This document shows positions 6,740 through 15,918 of a stretch of DNA of 18,964 nucleotides, piece by piece. The translations under genes and the position numbers were made by a program. This DNA comes from Actinomycetes bacterium (lineage in GTDB: Bacteria; Actinomycetota; Coriobacteriia; Coriobacteriales; JAEZXW01), in assembly GCA_023419515.1 (NCBI GenBank), contig JAEZXW010000032.1:1-18964 (forward strand). Direction: 5' to 3'. The notes beneath the pieces were generated by a model. It ran no database searches, was not told the DNA's origin, and saw only the letters and a list, made by a program, of their open reading frames with translations. Position 1 is the first letter of the stretch; each line of letters opens with the position of its first letter.

Positions 6740-8803
6740 CTACTTCTTATTGGCGTACTGGCTTTCGTGTGCCTCAAAAAAGTCGTAGCGAGGCGGCAGC
6801 TCGACCACGCGATGAATTGCAGGGTGAGCGCCGCATGCCTCAACAAGCTCGTCCATCTCGGCAAGAATCGTCTTGAAACTCAAGAAGCGCTCATGATCTA
6901 AGCCAAAAGCATCGGCAATCTTTTTGCAGCCGAGCGGCGCTGCTGGATACATGAGGATGGTCGCTACATGCAGCTCAAAAAAACCGCGTGCCAAAGCTGT
7001 CCCGTATGCCTTTTTGCCAGATCGTTCGTCATCTTCTGCGAGTAACGAGGCCTCTTTACAGGCAGCCGAAAGCACCTTATTTGCCTCGCGCAAATACTCA
7101 TCGCAGACCATAAAGGCCTTATGAAACTCAAAGCGATTGACATGATCTTCGTACTTAGTAATTGCCTTGCGGGCTCGATCTATCACCTCATCAGCGACTG
7201 GCTCGTACGAGAGTGAGCAATCATACTGGCGGGCTGCCGTGTAAAAGCAGGTGCGTGCCAAGCGGTTGAAGATGTTGGTGAGCAGCGCCCCTTCTTTAAG
7301 CACGGGATCCGCTGCACGGGGCTCATCGCGCTTTTCCGGATCAAAGACCTTAGGCGAGAAGCTTACCGATTTACCCTCAAGACCCAGCGAAAGCCAGTGG
7401 CAACGCAGCTGCTCAGCAGAGTAGTGGTTAAGCAGCTCTCGTGCGAGTGGCGGCTTGAGGGCACCTGAGCTTGATGCTTTGGTGTTCATATAGAGGATGT
7501 GGTGGTTAGCAACAACACAGGTGGGCTTGAGTCCCCAGTCAAGCGCCTCAAAAAGCGCTGGCTGTGCTACTGAGTAAAAGTAGATGTTGTCCTGGCCGAT
7601 GAACTGGATGACCTTTGCCTCATCAGAGCACCACCAGTCGCGCCAATCACGCTTGCTCGTTGGGTTGCTCGCTTGACAGATCTCACCACGAGGCGCGTTG
7701 GTGGCATTATCCTCGAGCACCGTCTTGGTAAATGAGATGGGTGCCCAGAGTGACTCTGGCCAGCACCATACGGTCAAGCCCTCCATATCGGGGCGATCAG
7801 GAGTGCTCACACCCCAACTCACGTTGCCCGTGATCCTAAAGGGTACGAGAGTTTTGCTCGTCCTTAATTTGATGCTGTTTTGTAGTAAGACATCACGTGC
7901 CTGCTCGCGGTCACGGTAGTCTTTGAAGGTGAGACTAAAGGACGCCTTGCCCTTTTCAGCTGGAGCAAACTCATGGTCAGGCAGCTTATTGAGGCAGGCG
8001 CGGTATGCCTCCTCGCACTCATTCTTGACGTAGATAATAGGGTCACCCAAAAAGTCCTGAGCAGTTTGGCTCACGATAGCACGGCTTTGCGGATCAGCCT
8101 TTAAGCGCTCGATTTCTTGCTCGAGGCTTGCCTTGTAATCGGGCAGGTCAAAATACCAGTTGATAACTTCTTTGAGCTCGGGTGTTTCACCCGTAATTGC
8201 CGATTTGGGGGCGATGAGCTCAGAAGGCTCAAACTGATGCCCCATATCGCACTCATCGGCATAGGCTTTTTCAGACTTGCAGCCCTGGACGGGGCAACGA
8301 CCGACGACTTGCCTGCCGTTCAAAAACATCTGCGCGGTAGCATCATAAAACTGTAGCGAAGTATGCGGGTGTAAAACGTCGCGTTCAATGAGCTCGTTGA
8401 TCAACTTGTGGCTCAGTGCCTCGTGAACAGGGGCGGCAGGTGTCAGCGAGCTTGCGCCGTAGAGATCGGGCGCAACCTGAAACTCATGCAGGGTTTCAAG
8501 TTGATCGACATGATGCAAGGCAACAAACTCGTTGATGTCGTTGATCTGGGAGCTTTGAGGATCATCGTTTTCTTTGAGCTTGCGATAGCCCTCAAGAATC
8601 GGCGACCCATATCCATCGGTGCCTGAGACAAAAATGACATTCTCTGCCCCAATGCGGCTGCGTAGGTAGCGTGCGTAAAAATCTGCCTGCACAAAGACGC
8701 CACCCACGTGACCAAAGTGGAGCTTCTTATTGCCGTAGGGCATGCCCGCAGTGATCACAGCGCGTGCGGGAACCAGAGGATGTGGGTCAAGGTTGTGTTT
8801 CAT
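6740..8803 (-). CDS. Divergent methionyl-tRNA-synthetase-like class I ligase
   Basis: This 687-residue protein has the MetRS domain order. The class I signature is HFGH at 29-32 (for HIGH), following MPYGNKK. A zinc-knuckle insertion (CPVQGC, then CDMGH) is followed by FEPSELIAPKSAITG, and there is a helical anticodon domain that keeps the Asn/Arg pair (NRLAR). No C-terminal EMAP tRNA-binding domain is present. The active site is unusual: the KMSKS loop is KASSS (442-446), which loses the second Lys. Judged by hand alignment, pocket positions corresponding to E. coli MetRS Tyr260, His301 and Trp305 are Trp353, Tyr410 and Gln414, and the VW-D-AP-IGY stretch reads VWCWPESLW (345-353). The start is ATG 8803, with a weak ribosome site. 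It could be a diverged housekeeping MetRS or a paralogue with another substrate; the sequence alone cannot decide. Confidence 0.8.
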   Translation of the reverse strand: MKHNLDPHPLVPARAVITAGMPYGNKKLHFGHVGGVFVQADFYARYLRSRIGAENVIFVSGTDGYGSPILEGYRKLKENDDPQSSQINDINEFVALHHVDQLETLHEFQVAPDLYGASSLTPAAPVHEALSHKLINELIERDVLHPHTSLQFYDATAQMFLNGRQVVGRCPVQGCKSEKAYADECDMGHQFEPSELIAPKSAITGETPELKEVINWYFDLPDYKASLEQEIERLKADPQSRAIVSQTAQDFLGDPIIYVKNECEEAYRACLNKLPDHEFAPAEKGKASFSLTFKDYRDREQARDVLLQNSIKLRTSKTLVPFRITGNVSWGVSTPDRPDMEGLTVWCWPESLWAPISFTKTVLEDNATNAPRGEICQASNPTSKRDWRDWWCSDEAKVIQFIGQDNIYFYSVAQPALFEALDWGLKPTCVVANHHILYMNTKASSSGALKPPLARELLNHYSAEQLRCHWLSLGLEGKSVSFSPKVFDPEKRDEPRAADPVLKEGALLTNIFNRLARTCFYTAARQYDCSLSYEPVADEVIDRARKAITKYEDHVNRFEFHKAFMVCDEYLREANKVLSAACKEASLLAEDDERSGKKAYGTALARGFFELHVATILMYPAAPLGCKKIADAFGLDHERFLSFKTILAEMDELVEACGAHPAIHRVVELPPRYDFFEAHESQYANKK

Positions 8804-8848
8804 AAATCGCTTTCATGGTGATAAGCAGGATATTTTTAATCGCTATGC

Positions 8849-8854
8849 TATGCT
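8849..8854 (+). promoter_or_regulatory. Candidate -10 box placed for leaderless transcription
   Basis: TATGCT occupies exactly -12 to -7 relative to the A of the ATG at 8861, the position expected if the transcript begins at the start codon. No Shine-Dalgarno sequence precedes that ATG. A second TATGCT overlaps just upstream at 8844-8849, and no good -35 box is seen. This is inference from spacing only. Confidence 0.4.
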
Positions 8855-8860
8855 ACCACT

Positions 8861-9442
8861 ATGGATATGAGAATTGTGAAAGAGATCAATTTTCTTGATG
8901 ATGACCGCATGCTGGTTAAGCTGGCATGGCTGCAGATCATTTTGTTTCTTCCGCTCTTAGGACTTCTCGTTTTTCTGCTCTCGCTCGATCCAGCTTTCAA
9001 TGTGACATTTGGTGCGAATGGCGGATCGTTTGAGATTACGGGCGAGGCGATCGGAGCGGTGCTGGGCGGCATTGCCCTGACGGGGGCCATCATCGTCGTG
9101 CATGAGCTTATTCACGGGCTTGCATTTAAGTTCTTTGGCGATGAAAACACCAAGGTAAAGTACGGGTTTACCAAGGGCATGTTCTATGCGAGTTGCCCGG
9201 ATGCTCAGTATGTTCCACGTCATTTTGTGGTTATTCTCGCGGCGCCAACGGTGATCAATACCGTAATCCTTGTAGCCATTTGCGCGCTCGGCTGGCCGGC
9301 TATTGGCGGCATTGCGCTTTTTATGCACACCTTGGGTTGTGTTGGAGACTGGTATATGCTCTGGCAGATGTTTCGCGCGCGGGGCACGTATGATCTCTGT
9401 GTTGATACGCCCACGGGCATCATGCTTGGCAAGCGCTCCTAA
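8861..9442 (+). CDS. DUF3267-type membrane zincin (putative metallopeptidase)
   Basis: This is a 193-residue membrane protein with four likely hydrophobic segments: about residues 24-41, 60-87, 124-145 and a less certain one near 146-160. The HELIHG motif at about 86-91 (HExxH) is the zinc-binding signature of zincin peptidases and lies at the end of the second segment, as in the DUF3267 family. The family resembles M50-type intramembrane or membrane-embedded proteases in layout, but no substrate is known to me. It is divergent from the synthetase-like gene, sharing a 57-base gap, and convergent with the small gene that follows, with overlapping stop codons. Start ATG 8861 has no ribosome site; the in-frame ATG at 8867 is a possible alternative. 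Confidence 0.8.
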   Translation: MDMRIVKEINFLDDDRMLVKLAWLQIILFLPLLGLLVFLLSLDPAFNVTFGANGGSFEITGEAIGAVLGGIALTGAIIVVHELIHGLAFKFFGDENTKVKYGFTKGMFYASCPDAQYVPRHFVVILAAPTVINTVILVAICALGWPAIGGIALFMHTLGCVGDWYMLWQMFRARGTYDLCVDTPTGIMLGKRS

Positions 9443-9813
9443 AACGGGGCGATCTCACCAAACAGGAGCTCATACTCGCGCTCGTGCAGCGCAGCGATTG
9501 ACTGCTCGTCGTCCTCAAGCCACTCTGCGGCAAGTGCCTTGATGCTTGGGACCGGCTCTGACCAGAGCTCCTCAGCATTGCCATCCTGCACCAGCCAAAA
9601 AGAGACCGCGATCTCATCGGCAGCGGCAAGCTCTGCGACAAACGCCGTGAGCAGACCATCAGGATGCTGGCGGACAGAAAGCACCACATCAGGAGCCTGC
9701 ACGCCAATCGTATGAGCAGCTGATTCGCGCGGTGCTGCTTGGGTGCGTACGATCTTCATCGACTCGATACGCTTGAGCAGCTCGTCAGCCTCTCGGCTCC
9801 AACTCTCTGACAT
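9439..9813 (-). CDS. Small conserved-looking hypothetical protein
   Basis: I do not recognise this 124-residue protein. It begins MSESWSREADELLKRIE, is acidic overall (for example EWLEDDEQ and HEREYELLFGE), and shows no signal peptide, membrane segment or metal motif. A mixed alpha/beta fold seems likely from the alternation of VVLSVRQHPDG and FVAELAAADEIAVSFWL. I chose ATG 9813 because AGAGGG lies nine bases upstream; the frame could extend to a GTG at 9852, which has no clear ribosome site. Its TAG shares bases with the TAA of the DUF3267 gene on the other strand (4-base overlap), so no terminator fits between them. Function unknown. Confidence 0.65.
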   Translation of the reverse strand: MSESWSREADELLKRIESMKIVRTQAAPRESAAHTIGVQAPDVVLSVRQHPDGLLTAFVAELAAADEIAVSFWLVQDGNAEELWSEPVPSIKALAAEWLEDDEQSIAALHEREYELLFGEIAPF

Positions 9814-9926
9814 GTAATCACGCCCTCTTGTCTGTTCAAAACCCATTCGCACCCTTGCGCTTTTTGCTTCTTATCTGAGGGTAGCTCCCTTATCCTTGCA
9901 TTGTACGAAAGATACGCAAGAATAAA

Positions 9927-9939
9927 TCAAACAGTTTGA
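9927..9939. promoter_or_regulatory. Short palindrome upstream of queH, candidate operator
   Basis: TCAAACAGTTTGA is a perfect 6-bp inverted repeat around one central base. It lies 34 bases before the queH start and in the gap between divergent genes. A second TTTGAC at 9949-9954 follows the palindrome's own TTTGAC (9935-9940) with a 14-base period. The rest of this gap shows no recognisable riboswitch. Binding by any regulator is speculative. Confidence 0.3.
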
Positions 9940-9973
9940 CCCTAATATTTTGACTTGATTGGTATGGCGGACG

Positions 9974-10606
9974 ATGAAACTGATGCTTCATGCATGCTGT
10001 GGGCCGTGTTCGGTGGCGCCCACACGGCTTTTGGCGCAAGAGGGGCACGACATCACCCTGGCGTTTGTAAACCCCAATATTGCGCCGCTCGCAGAGTATG
10101 ATCATCGCTTTGAGGAGCTCAAATCGCTTGCTCATAAACGTCGCATGCCGGTCGTCGAAGGTTCGCGCGATCCGCGCCTGTGGGGGGCAACCGTGGCGCC
10201 TTTGGGTTACGCCAACGGAGATCCGCGTTCAGGTAAGATGCATGCCCGCTGTCGCATGTGTTATCGACTGCGCTTGACTGAGGCGGCACTCATGGCGCGG
10301 GATCTTGGGATGGATGCGCTTTCGACCACGATGTCGGTGTCGCCCTACCAGTACACCGAGATTATTCACGAGGAGCTTGAGCGCGCGAGCGACCAAGCGG
10401 GGATCAAGCCGTATTTCATCGATTTTCGCCCTGCGTATGAACAGGCTCAGCAAGAGGCGTATGACACTGGCATGTACGTGCAGGATTGCTGCGGCTGTCG
10501 CTTTTCCATCGCTCAGGCTATCTCTGAACGAGCGAGCGCCAAGCGGATGCGTCGCAAAGAAAAGATGCTCGCGCGAGCACTCAAACGCGCAGGGGTAGAG
10601 GCATAA
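9974..10606 (+). CDS. queH: Epoxyqueuosine reductase QueH (DUF208 type)
   Basis: This 210-residue cytosolic enzyme reduces epoxyqueuosine in tRNA to queuosine, the last step of the pathway, and is a non-homologous replacement for QueG. The family Cys sets are all visible: Cys8-Cys9 with Cys12 in LHACCGPCS, Cys93 and Cys96 in CRMCY, and Cys172, Cys173 and Cys175 in CCGC. These supply ligands for an iron-sulfur cluster and a nearby metal. Length is typical for the family. I chose ATG 9974, which starts directly before the LMLHACC motif; a frame from the TTG at 9959 adds five residues and is less likely. The ribosome site is poor (GGCGGA). It lies 15 bases before queA and is probably cotranscribed with it. 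Confidence 0.95.
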   Translation: MKLMLHACCGPCSVAPTRLLAQEGHDITLAFVNPNIAPLAEYDHRFEELKSLAHKRRMPVVEGSRDPRLWGATVAPLGYANGDPRSGKMHARCRMCYRLRLTEAALMARDLGMDALSTTMSVSPYQYTEIIHEELERASDQAGIKPYFIDFRPAYEQAQQEAYDTGMYVQDCCGCRFSIAQAISERASAKRMRRKEKMLARALKRAGVEA

Positions 10607-10621
10607 AGGTATACACATTCT

Positions 10622-11815
10622 ATGACAGATCAGATTGAAGCATCAGTGGGTACTGCACAGCCGAACGGGGTGCAGACAGACGCGGCGCAGGTAAGCACTG
10701 CGCAGCCAAGCGCGGCACCCTGTACACGCCAGCCTGGCTGGGAGCTTTTGACCAGCTCGTATGATTACGAGCTTCCTGAGTCACACATTGCGCAAGAGCC
10801 CATCGAACCGCGCGATGCCTGCAAGCTATTGGTGCTGCATCGCAAAACAGGAAATATCGAGCATCGCCATTTTTATGACATCGGTGAATATATCGACGAT
10901 CACGATCTTTTGGTGGCAAACGAGACCCGCGTCTTGCCGGCGCGCTTGATTGGACGCAAGACTGAGACGCATGGAGCTTGTGAATGCCTGCTGCTTTCAC
11001 GTCGAGAGGATCTCGATCCAGCGGGGCTTGTCTGGGAGTGTCTGGTCAAGCCGGGAAGGCGCTTGCATCAAGGTTCGGTGATTGAGTTTTGTGCCGAGAT
11101 GCCTACGCCCATCTTGCAAGCTCGTATCCTCGATCACACCGAGACACGCGGCGGGCGCCTTGTCGCCTTTGAGCCGCAGGGAGGTCGCACCCTCGATGAG
11201 GCAATTCATGAGGTCGGCGCGGTGCCGCTACCCCCGTATATCCGTGGATATACGGGAGATACCGAGCTCTATCAGACGGTGTATGCAACCCATGAGGAAC
11301 GCTCAGCCGCAGCGCCCACGGCAGGCTTGCACTTTACGCCTGCATTGATCAGCGAACTTAAAGCCCGTGGTATCGATTGGCAGACCGTCGAGCTTGAGGT
11401 TGGGATCGACACGTTTCGTGTGGTGGATGAGGAGCGTATCACCGATCATCAGATGCACACCGAACGCTATCACGTGAGCCAGGAGGTGGTGGACGCCATC
11501 GCCGCGTGCAAAGAACGGCAGCGTCGCGTGATCGCTGTGGGAACCACTTCGGTTCGTTCACTCGAAAGTGCGTGGGATGCCGATGCGCAGGCACTCCTCG
11601 CACGCCAGGCAGCAACGACCGATCTTTTTCTCTATCCAGGCAGGCCATTCCACGTGATCGACGCCATGATCACGAATTTTCATGTGCCACGCTCAACACT
11701 CATGATGCTCGTGAGCGCATTCGGTGGATATGAGAACATCATGCGTGCCTACCGAGAGGCAATCGAGCATAACTATCGCATGCTGTCGTTTGGCGATGCG
11801 ATGCTCATTATCTAA
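10622..11815 (+). CDS. queA: S-adenosylmethionine:tRNA ribosyltransferase-isomerase QueA
   Basis: QueA transfers and isomerises the ribosyl part of SAM onto preQ1-modified tRNA, producing epoxyqueuosine. Family motifs include YDYELP...IAQEPIEPRDAC, NETRVLPARL, AAPTAGLHFT, GTTSVRSLES, ITNFHVPRSTLMMLVSAF and YRMLSFGDAM at the C-terminus. From ATG 10622, preceded by AAAGG, the protein is 397 residues, about 40-50 longer than usual. The extra N-terminus is low-complexity, with two TAQP copies. An in-frame TTG at 10748, a few bases after GGGAG, would start the protein right before TSSYDYELP and give the usual length of about 355. Both starts remain possible. The gene sits between queH and tgt, as expected for one pathway. 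Confidence 0.95.
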   Translation: MTDQIEASVGTAQPNGVQTDAAQVSTAQPSAAPCTRQPGWELLTSSYDYELPESHIAQEPIEPRDACKLLVLHRKTGNIEHRHFYDIGEYIDDHDLLVANETRVLPARLIGRKTETHGACECLLLSRREDLDPAGLVWECLVKPGRRLHQGSVIEFCAEMPTPILQARILDHTETRGGRLVAFEPQGGRTLDEAIHEVGAVPLPPYIRGYTGDTELYQTVYATHEERSAAAPTAGLHFTPALISELKARGIDWQTVELEVGIDTFRVVDEERITDHQMHTERYHVSQEVVDAIAACKERQRRVIAVGTTSVRSLESAWDADAQALLARQAATTDLFLYPGRPFHVIDAMITNFHVPRSTLMMLVSAFGGYENIMRAYREAIEHNYRMLSFGDAMLII

Positions 11816-11916
11816 GAACGTGAATTTGTAAGACCGTGAACGAGTGAGCGTGCGCCTGCCAGCGCGTGACCTCTAGCTTCCAACCGACCATTAACGTAAA
11901 TCCACGAGGATATGAC

Positions 11917-13089
<1,173 letters not shown>

Positions 13090-13109
13090 CCGCGCACAAG
13101 CTTAGAAGG

Positions 13110-13117
13110 TATAAAAT
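13110..13117 (+). promoter_or_regulatory. Candidate -10 region for secDF
   Basis: TATAAAAT lies 58 bases before the secD start, in the 86-base gap after tgt. No convincing -35 box is found at the expected spacing, so this is only a possible separate promoter for secD and secF. Confidence 0.3.
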
Positions 13118-13175
13118 AGCCTAATGCAAAAATTTCGTCTGAAGTATTCGCATATAGAGAGGTAAGTTAGGTCAG

Positions 13176-14846
13176 ATGGGATCACAAAAGCAAACTCGTG
13201 CCCACGATCACCAGGCAAAAAGGCGAGAGCACAAGCCGCATAAGCCACACAAGCGCACTGCTGCCGGGCGCCACGCTGGCACGCTCATTGCGTTTGCCGT
13301 TGTGGTTGCAATTTGTATTGTGGGAGCAACGCCGCTGGGTGAGCGCATCACGCAAGGTCTTGATCTGCGCGGTGGTGTGTCGGTCGTCATGCATGCGTCA
13401 AAGGCAGATGGCGAAGCGATCACCAAGCAGGACATGGACGTGGCAACGCAGATCGTTGAGCGCCGCGTCAACAGTCTTGGCGCGTCTGAAGCGACGGTTG
13501 CTCAGATTGGTGATTACGACATCCAGGTGCAGATCCCAGGAGCCACTGATCCTCAGGCTGCCATTGACGCGATTGGCCGTACCGGTTTGCTCGAATTTGT
13601 CAACCTCCTCGACATCAAGGATCCCGATGTCATTCGTCGCCTGCAGTCGCACGAAGAGAACATCAAGCTTGAGCCAGGTACCTATACCGCGTTTATGACA
13701 GGTGCTCAGATTACGCAGGTCAATGTCGGCCGTGAGAGCGAGACCTCGCCAAATTACGCGGTTAACGTCAAGCTCAATGGTGAAGGCACCGAGACATTTG
13801 CTCAGGTGACCAGGGAGCTTGCGCCAACTCGTGGCCAGATTGCTATCGTGCTCGATGGCGTCGTGAACTCAGCACCCGCCGTTCAGTCAGAAATCCCGAC
13901 AGGCGACGTCTCAATCACCGGTGGGTACACCTTCGAGAGCGCCCAAGCACTCAAGACCATCCTTGATTCTGGTTCGCTACCTGTAAAGCTCGATTATGCT
14001 GAGTCGCGCGTGGTTGGCCCGACGCTCGGTCAGGATTCGCTGCACCAGGCACTTATTGCTATCGTCTTTGGCTTTGTGCTCGTTGGTGTTTATCTGTTCT
14101 TCTTCTACCGTGGTCTCGGTTTGTTGACTGCCGGTTCGCTCTTTACCTTTGGCGCTCTCTACCTTGGAATATTGGCAGGGCTTTCTCACTTTGGTCTGTT
14201 TGCCCTTTCGCTGCCAGGCATTGCGGGAATCGTTCTTACCATTGGTATGGCGGCAGACTCTTCGATTCTTGTGCTCGAGCGCTTTAAGGAAGAGTTGCGT
14301 ATGGGACGCTCCATTAAGAGCGCATCGATGACGGGTGTGCGTCACGGTATTGGCACCTCAATCGACGCCGATGTCGTTTCGTTGGTCTCGGCGATTGCGT
14401 TGTTTTTGATTGCAACCGGTCCGGTCAAGGGATTTGGTTTGACACTTGCTCTTGGTATCTTGTGCGACATCATTACCATGCTGCTTTTTAAGGCGCCACT
14501 GCTTCGCCTTTTGGCGCTCAAGCCGCTGCAAGCCGCTCCGGGTTTTTGGGGCATCAAGCGTGATGTTATGTTTGAGTCAGAGTTGGCTGCTCAGGCTGTC
14601 GCAGGCGTAGGTATTCAGGTTGACACTGCTGCCACTGGTAATGGTGATGAGACAGCTGGCGAGACGTCTAACGATCAACCTAAGGTCAAGCGCCGTCGCA
14701 AGAAGGCTTCTGCCAAGGAGCGCCTCGAGCAAGGCCAGGTATCTGCAGAAAACGTGACTGATAAGCAAGTCGATGAACAAGATGCTGAAGCAGCGGGCAA
14801 TGCCATGCAGGATACCGATGAGAAGGGAGGTGGTTCTCGTGCGTAA
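13176..14846 (+). CDS. secD: Protein translocase subunit SecD
   Basis: SecD works with SecF in the membrane to pull exported proteins out of the SecYEG channel, driven by the ion gradient. The 556 residues show a short basic, His-rich cytosolic start (HKPHKPHKR region), helix 1 at about 35-52, the hallmark GLDLRGG at 61-67, a Gram-positive-size periplasmic-type domain, five C-terminal helices and the helix-4 motif GMAADSSILVLERFKEEL from residue 357. That motif retains the conserved Asp361, equivalent to the coupling Asp of E. coli SecD. After the last helix comes a hydrophilic tail of about 110 residues (447-556) with a basic run KVKRRRKK (503-510), longer than usual. Start ATG 13176 has AGGT five bases upstream. 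The end overlaps secF by 8 bases. Confidence 0.96.
   Translation: MGSQKQTRAHDHQAKRREHKPHKPHKRTAAGRHAGTLIAFAVVVAICIVGATPLGERITQGLDLRGGVSVVMHASKADGEAITKQDMDVATQIVERRVNSLGASEATVAQIGDYDIQVQIPGATDPQAAIDAIGRTGLLEFVNLLDIKDPDVIRRLQSHEENIKLEPGTYTAFMTGAQITQVNVGRESETSPNYAVNVKLNGEGTETFAQVTRELAPTRGQIAIVLDGVVNSAPAVQSEIPTGDVSITGGYTFESAQALKTILDSGSLPVKLDYAESRVVGPTLGQDSLHQALIAIVFGFVLVGVYLFFFYRGLGLLTAGSLFTFGALYLGILAGLSHFGLFALSLPGIAGIVLTIGMAADSSILVLERFKEELRMGRSIKSASMTGVRHGIGTSIDADVVSLVSAIALFLIATGPVKGFGLTLALGILCDIITMLLFKAPLLRLLALKPLQAAPGFWGIKRDVMFESELAAQAVAGVGIQVDTAATGNGDETAGETSNDQPKVKRRRKKASAKERLEQGQVSAENVTDKQVDEQDAEAAGNAMQDTDEKGGGSRA
14823..14833 (+). promoter_or_regulatory. Strong ribosome binding site that sets the secF start
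   Basis: AAGGGAGGTGG ends five bases before GTG 14839, with its GGAGG core eight bases away, and lies inside the last codons of secD. It favours the GTG over the in-frame ATGs at 14773 and 14818, neither of which has such a site. Confidence 0.75.
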
Positions 14847-15795
14847 CAAGCTCTGGAACATCGAGATCCCCTTCTTAAAATTTCAAAATGCAATGTTTAT
14901 CATCTCGGGTATTCTCGTGGTGCTCTCGCTTGTCGGCCTTGGCATTCGCGGTCTTAACTTTGGCATTGAGTTTGAGGGTGGTACCTCTATCGACTTTGTG
15001 AACGCAGGCTCGGTGACCATCGATCAGATGCGCAGCGCGCTTGCTGATGCGGGTGAAGATAACGCCGTTGTTCAGACAACTGAGGTTCAGGGTAAGCAGG
15101 GCTTTTTGATCCGTACCAACACCACTGACCCCAACGTTGCTGCTGAGCATGCTAAAACTACGGCAGATGCTCTCGGACTTCCGGCAGATTCATACCAGGT
15201 CACAACCATCGGCCCAGACTGGGGCACGAGTGTCACTCGCTCATCGCTCCTGGCATTTGCTGCAGCCATTGGTTTTATCATCATCTATATTTCGATTCGC
15301 TTTGAGTATAAGATGAGCTTTACGGCAATCGCTTCGCTCATCCACGATCTCGTGATCGTTGCTGGTATCTATGCGTGGACGCAGGCCGAGATTACCCCAA
15401 ACGTGATTGCTGCCTTGCTTACCATCATGGGTTATTCGCTCTACGATACGGTCGTTGTATTCCACCGCATTAATGAGAATGCCGAGACCCTCAAGGATGA
15501 TCGTTACAAGACCTTTTCGCAGATCTCGAACCATTCGATCAATCAGGTCTTTATGCGTACGGTGAACACGACGCTCACTTCGCTCATTCCAGTCTTGTGT
15601 ATGCTGATCTTTGGTGGCGAGACTCTCAAGGACTTCGCATTCGCCATGACGGTTGGTCTGGTGTTGGGAAGCTATTCGTCGATCGGTATTTCGACGCCGC
15701 TCTTTGTCTTGTGGAAGACGCAAGAAGAAAAGTGGTTGCGTCTGCATCGCCGCTACGGCAAAGGACCAAACGGCCGTATTCGTGCGAGCGAGTAG
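14839..15795 (+). CDS. secF: Protein translocase subunit SecF
   Basis: This is the 318-residue partner of SecD in protein export. It has helix 1 at about 18-36, the hallmark GLNFGIEFEGG at 38-48, the GPDWGTSVTR stretch ahead of helix 2, and the helix-4 motif GYSLYDTVVVFHRI from residue 198 with the conserved Asp203. In E. coli this motif reads GYSLNDTVVVFDRI-like, so Tyr and His replace Asn and Asp at neighbouring positions. The start is a GTG inside the secD stop region, set by a strong ribosome site, so SecF synthesis is coupled to SecD. Length is normal. No yajC gene is found next to secDF or between tgt and secD. A strong hairpin follows the stop codon. Confidence 0.96.
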   Translation: MRNKLWNIEIPFLKFQNAMFIISGILVVLSLVGLGIRGLNFGIEFEGGTSIDFVNAGSVTIDQMRSALADAGEDNAVVQTTEVQGKQGFLIRTNTTDPNVAAEHAKTTADALGLPADSYQVTTIGPDWGTSVTRSSLLAFAAAIGFIIIYISIRFEYKMSFTAIASLIHDLVIVAGIYAWTQAEITPNVIAALLTIMGYSLYDTVVVFHRINENAETLKDDRYKTFSQISNHSINQVFMRTVNTTLTSLIPVLCMLIFGGETLKDFAFAMTVGLVLGSYSSIGISTPLFVLWKTQEEKWLRLHRRYGKGPNGRIRASE

Positions 15796-15823
15796 GTATC
15801 CGTTTTTTGCGTTGATGTGCAAC

Positions 15824-15866
15824 TGCTCCCAGCTAGAAATCTTTAGCTGGGAGCATCGGTGTTTTT
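15824..15866 (+). terminator. Rho-independent terminator after secF
   Basis: TGCTCCCAGCTA (15824-15835) and TAGCTGGGAGCA (15844-15855) form a perfect 12-bp stem with an 8-base loop. The run TTTTT at 15862-15866 follows six bases later. It ends the secDF unit and separates it from the downstream nuclease gene. Confidence 0.85.
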
Positions 15867-15918
15867 AAGGGAAGCTTTTGCAGCGTGCTGCTGCGTTGAT
15901 TGATAGGTGGTGAGACCA

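Noticed and set aside
8804..8860. T-box or SAM riboswitch before the MetRS-like gene
   Set aside because: The gap is only 57 bases and is shared with a divergent gene, too short for either element.
9853..9973. preQ1 riboswitch before queH
   Set aside because: I looked for the short preQ1 class I layout with its A-rich tail and did not find it. CTTGC/GCAAG arms can pair, but the loop and tail do not fit.
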